This document shows positions 63,345 to 64,000 of a stretch of DNA of 64,000 nucleotides, piece by piece; position 1 is the stretch's first letter, and the number at the start of each line of letters is the position of its first letter. The notes under the pieces are model-generated. The model was not told where the DNA came from and made no database searches. It saw nothing but the letters and a program-made list of their open reading frames with translations. The DNA lies in contig JAVYIG010007877.1 of assembly GCA_035222895.1 (NCBI GenBank), positions 32,064 through 96,063 on the forward strand, read 5' to 3'. Position numbers and translations under genes: made by a program. The stretch comes from Strongylocentrotus droebachiensis (lineage: Eukaryota > Echinodermata > Echinoidea > Camarodonta > Strongylocentrotidae).

Positions 63345-64000
63345 CAGAGGCGGCGGAGCCTTTGGGCGGAGCAACTTCCAAAGTGGGGGGGGGGGGCACC
63401 AACAAAAAGGGCACTTTCTTGAAAAAAGGGCACCTTCAGAGGGAAAATATACCATTTTTTTGACATTGGTATATACCCCTATTTTGTGATTACATTATCA
63501 GGGATGATTTCAATATTTGTTTCTCTTAATACAGCATTTAAGATATTGCTTAAGTATCATACTTTGCAGTTTTGGGCTTGCAGTGCGAAAAATTACATCT
63601 TATAAAGAGGGAAACCCAATCCTGATGGGGTTATAAGCACAATCTCATAACGGAAGACTGAATAGATCTGTGATAAGTTACATAATTATAACATCTATAA
63701 CTATGGGCAAGCGTAGCGAGCGAGCTTTGTGGGAAATTGCTTTTAGTCGCTTGAAATTAGGGACACGTTTAATGATGAGAGGAAAAGGGGACACTTATCG
63801 AAAGGGTTAAGACACTTATCAGAAAAGAAAAGAAGCATGTGTCAAAATACAAAGGCTAATTATCAGAGGTGAAAATGGGGCACTTTTTACACCTAAACAA
63901 AGAGGCATGCACCAGGGATGATAAGAACATGGGCATTTGTCGACGGAAAAGAGGCACCCATCAGATTTTGATAGGGGCATTTATAAGCAGTGAAAAGGGG
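63345..64000. mobile_element. hAT-type repeat, left end only
   Basis: CAGAGGCGGCGGAGCC at 63345 is a hAT-style terminus. The body repeats GGGCACTTTC, GGGGCACTTTT and GGGGACACTTATC words and runs off the window, so the right end and any target duplication cannot be seen. Confidence 0.45.

Overview
The window looks like nuclear DNA of a marine invertebrate deuterostome, most likely an echinoderm. It is AT-rich and gene-poor, has no operons, and is packed with eukaryotic mobile DNA: several LINE clades, a Penelope-like relic, SINEs, hAT-like elements, TTAA- and TA-flanked inverted-repeat elements, and microsatellites. The genes that can be read are intronless. A tandem family of divergent rhodopsin-class GPCRs fits the lineage-specific GPCR expansions known from sea urchins. 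The species call is inference.

Layout. 0-7.6 kb: inverted GAATAGCG repeats, a CGT-rich inverted-repeat element, a Penelope-like remnant with a hammerhead-like motif, and a roughly 90-bp minisatellite that seems to have grown out of a hAT-type repeat. 7.6-8.7 kb: a lone orphan GPCR on the plus strand. 10.3-13.05 kb: two head-to-tail copies of an unusual element whose 5' end and 3' hairpin share a 12-nt 'terminal word'. A third copy at 51.8-53.8 kb has a different word, changed at all three places. 13.05-17.7 kb: two 5'-truncated LINEs back to back.

18.1-44.7 kb: five paralogous single-exon GPCR genes, all on the minus strand. The first two lie in a direct duplication with breakpoints near 18103 and 24453. 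The second unit was then inflated by a stack of nested insertions: a LINE fragment, a near-intact two-ORF LINE inside it, and a TTAA-flanked DNA element whose removal restores the interrupted reading frame. Short inverted-repeat elements around 32-38 kb are absent from the first unit.

45-51.4 kb: a SINE inside an L2-like relic, a second SINE, simple repeats, a duplicated 209-bp block, and an intronless gene for a two-Ig-domain single-pass membrane protein. 53.8-64 kb: inverted-repeat elements (one carrying a pyrimidine minisatellite), a decayed LINE split by a hAT-like element with an exact 8-bp target duplication, and a second CGT-rich element with a TATA box and a degraded MADF-like reading frame.

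The six GPCRs and the Ig-domain protein are all predicted cell-surface proteins. Together they suggest a chemosensory or recognition locus reshaped by duplication and transposition. No ligands can be assigned from sequence. Multi-exon genes with short exons could be hidden in the unassigned stretches.
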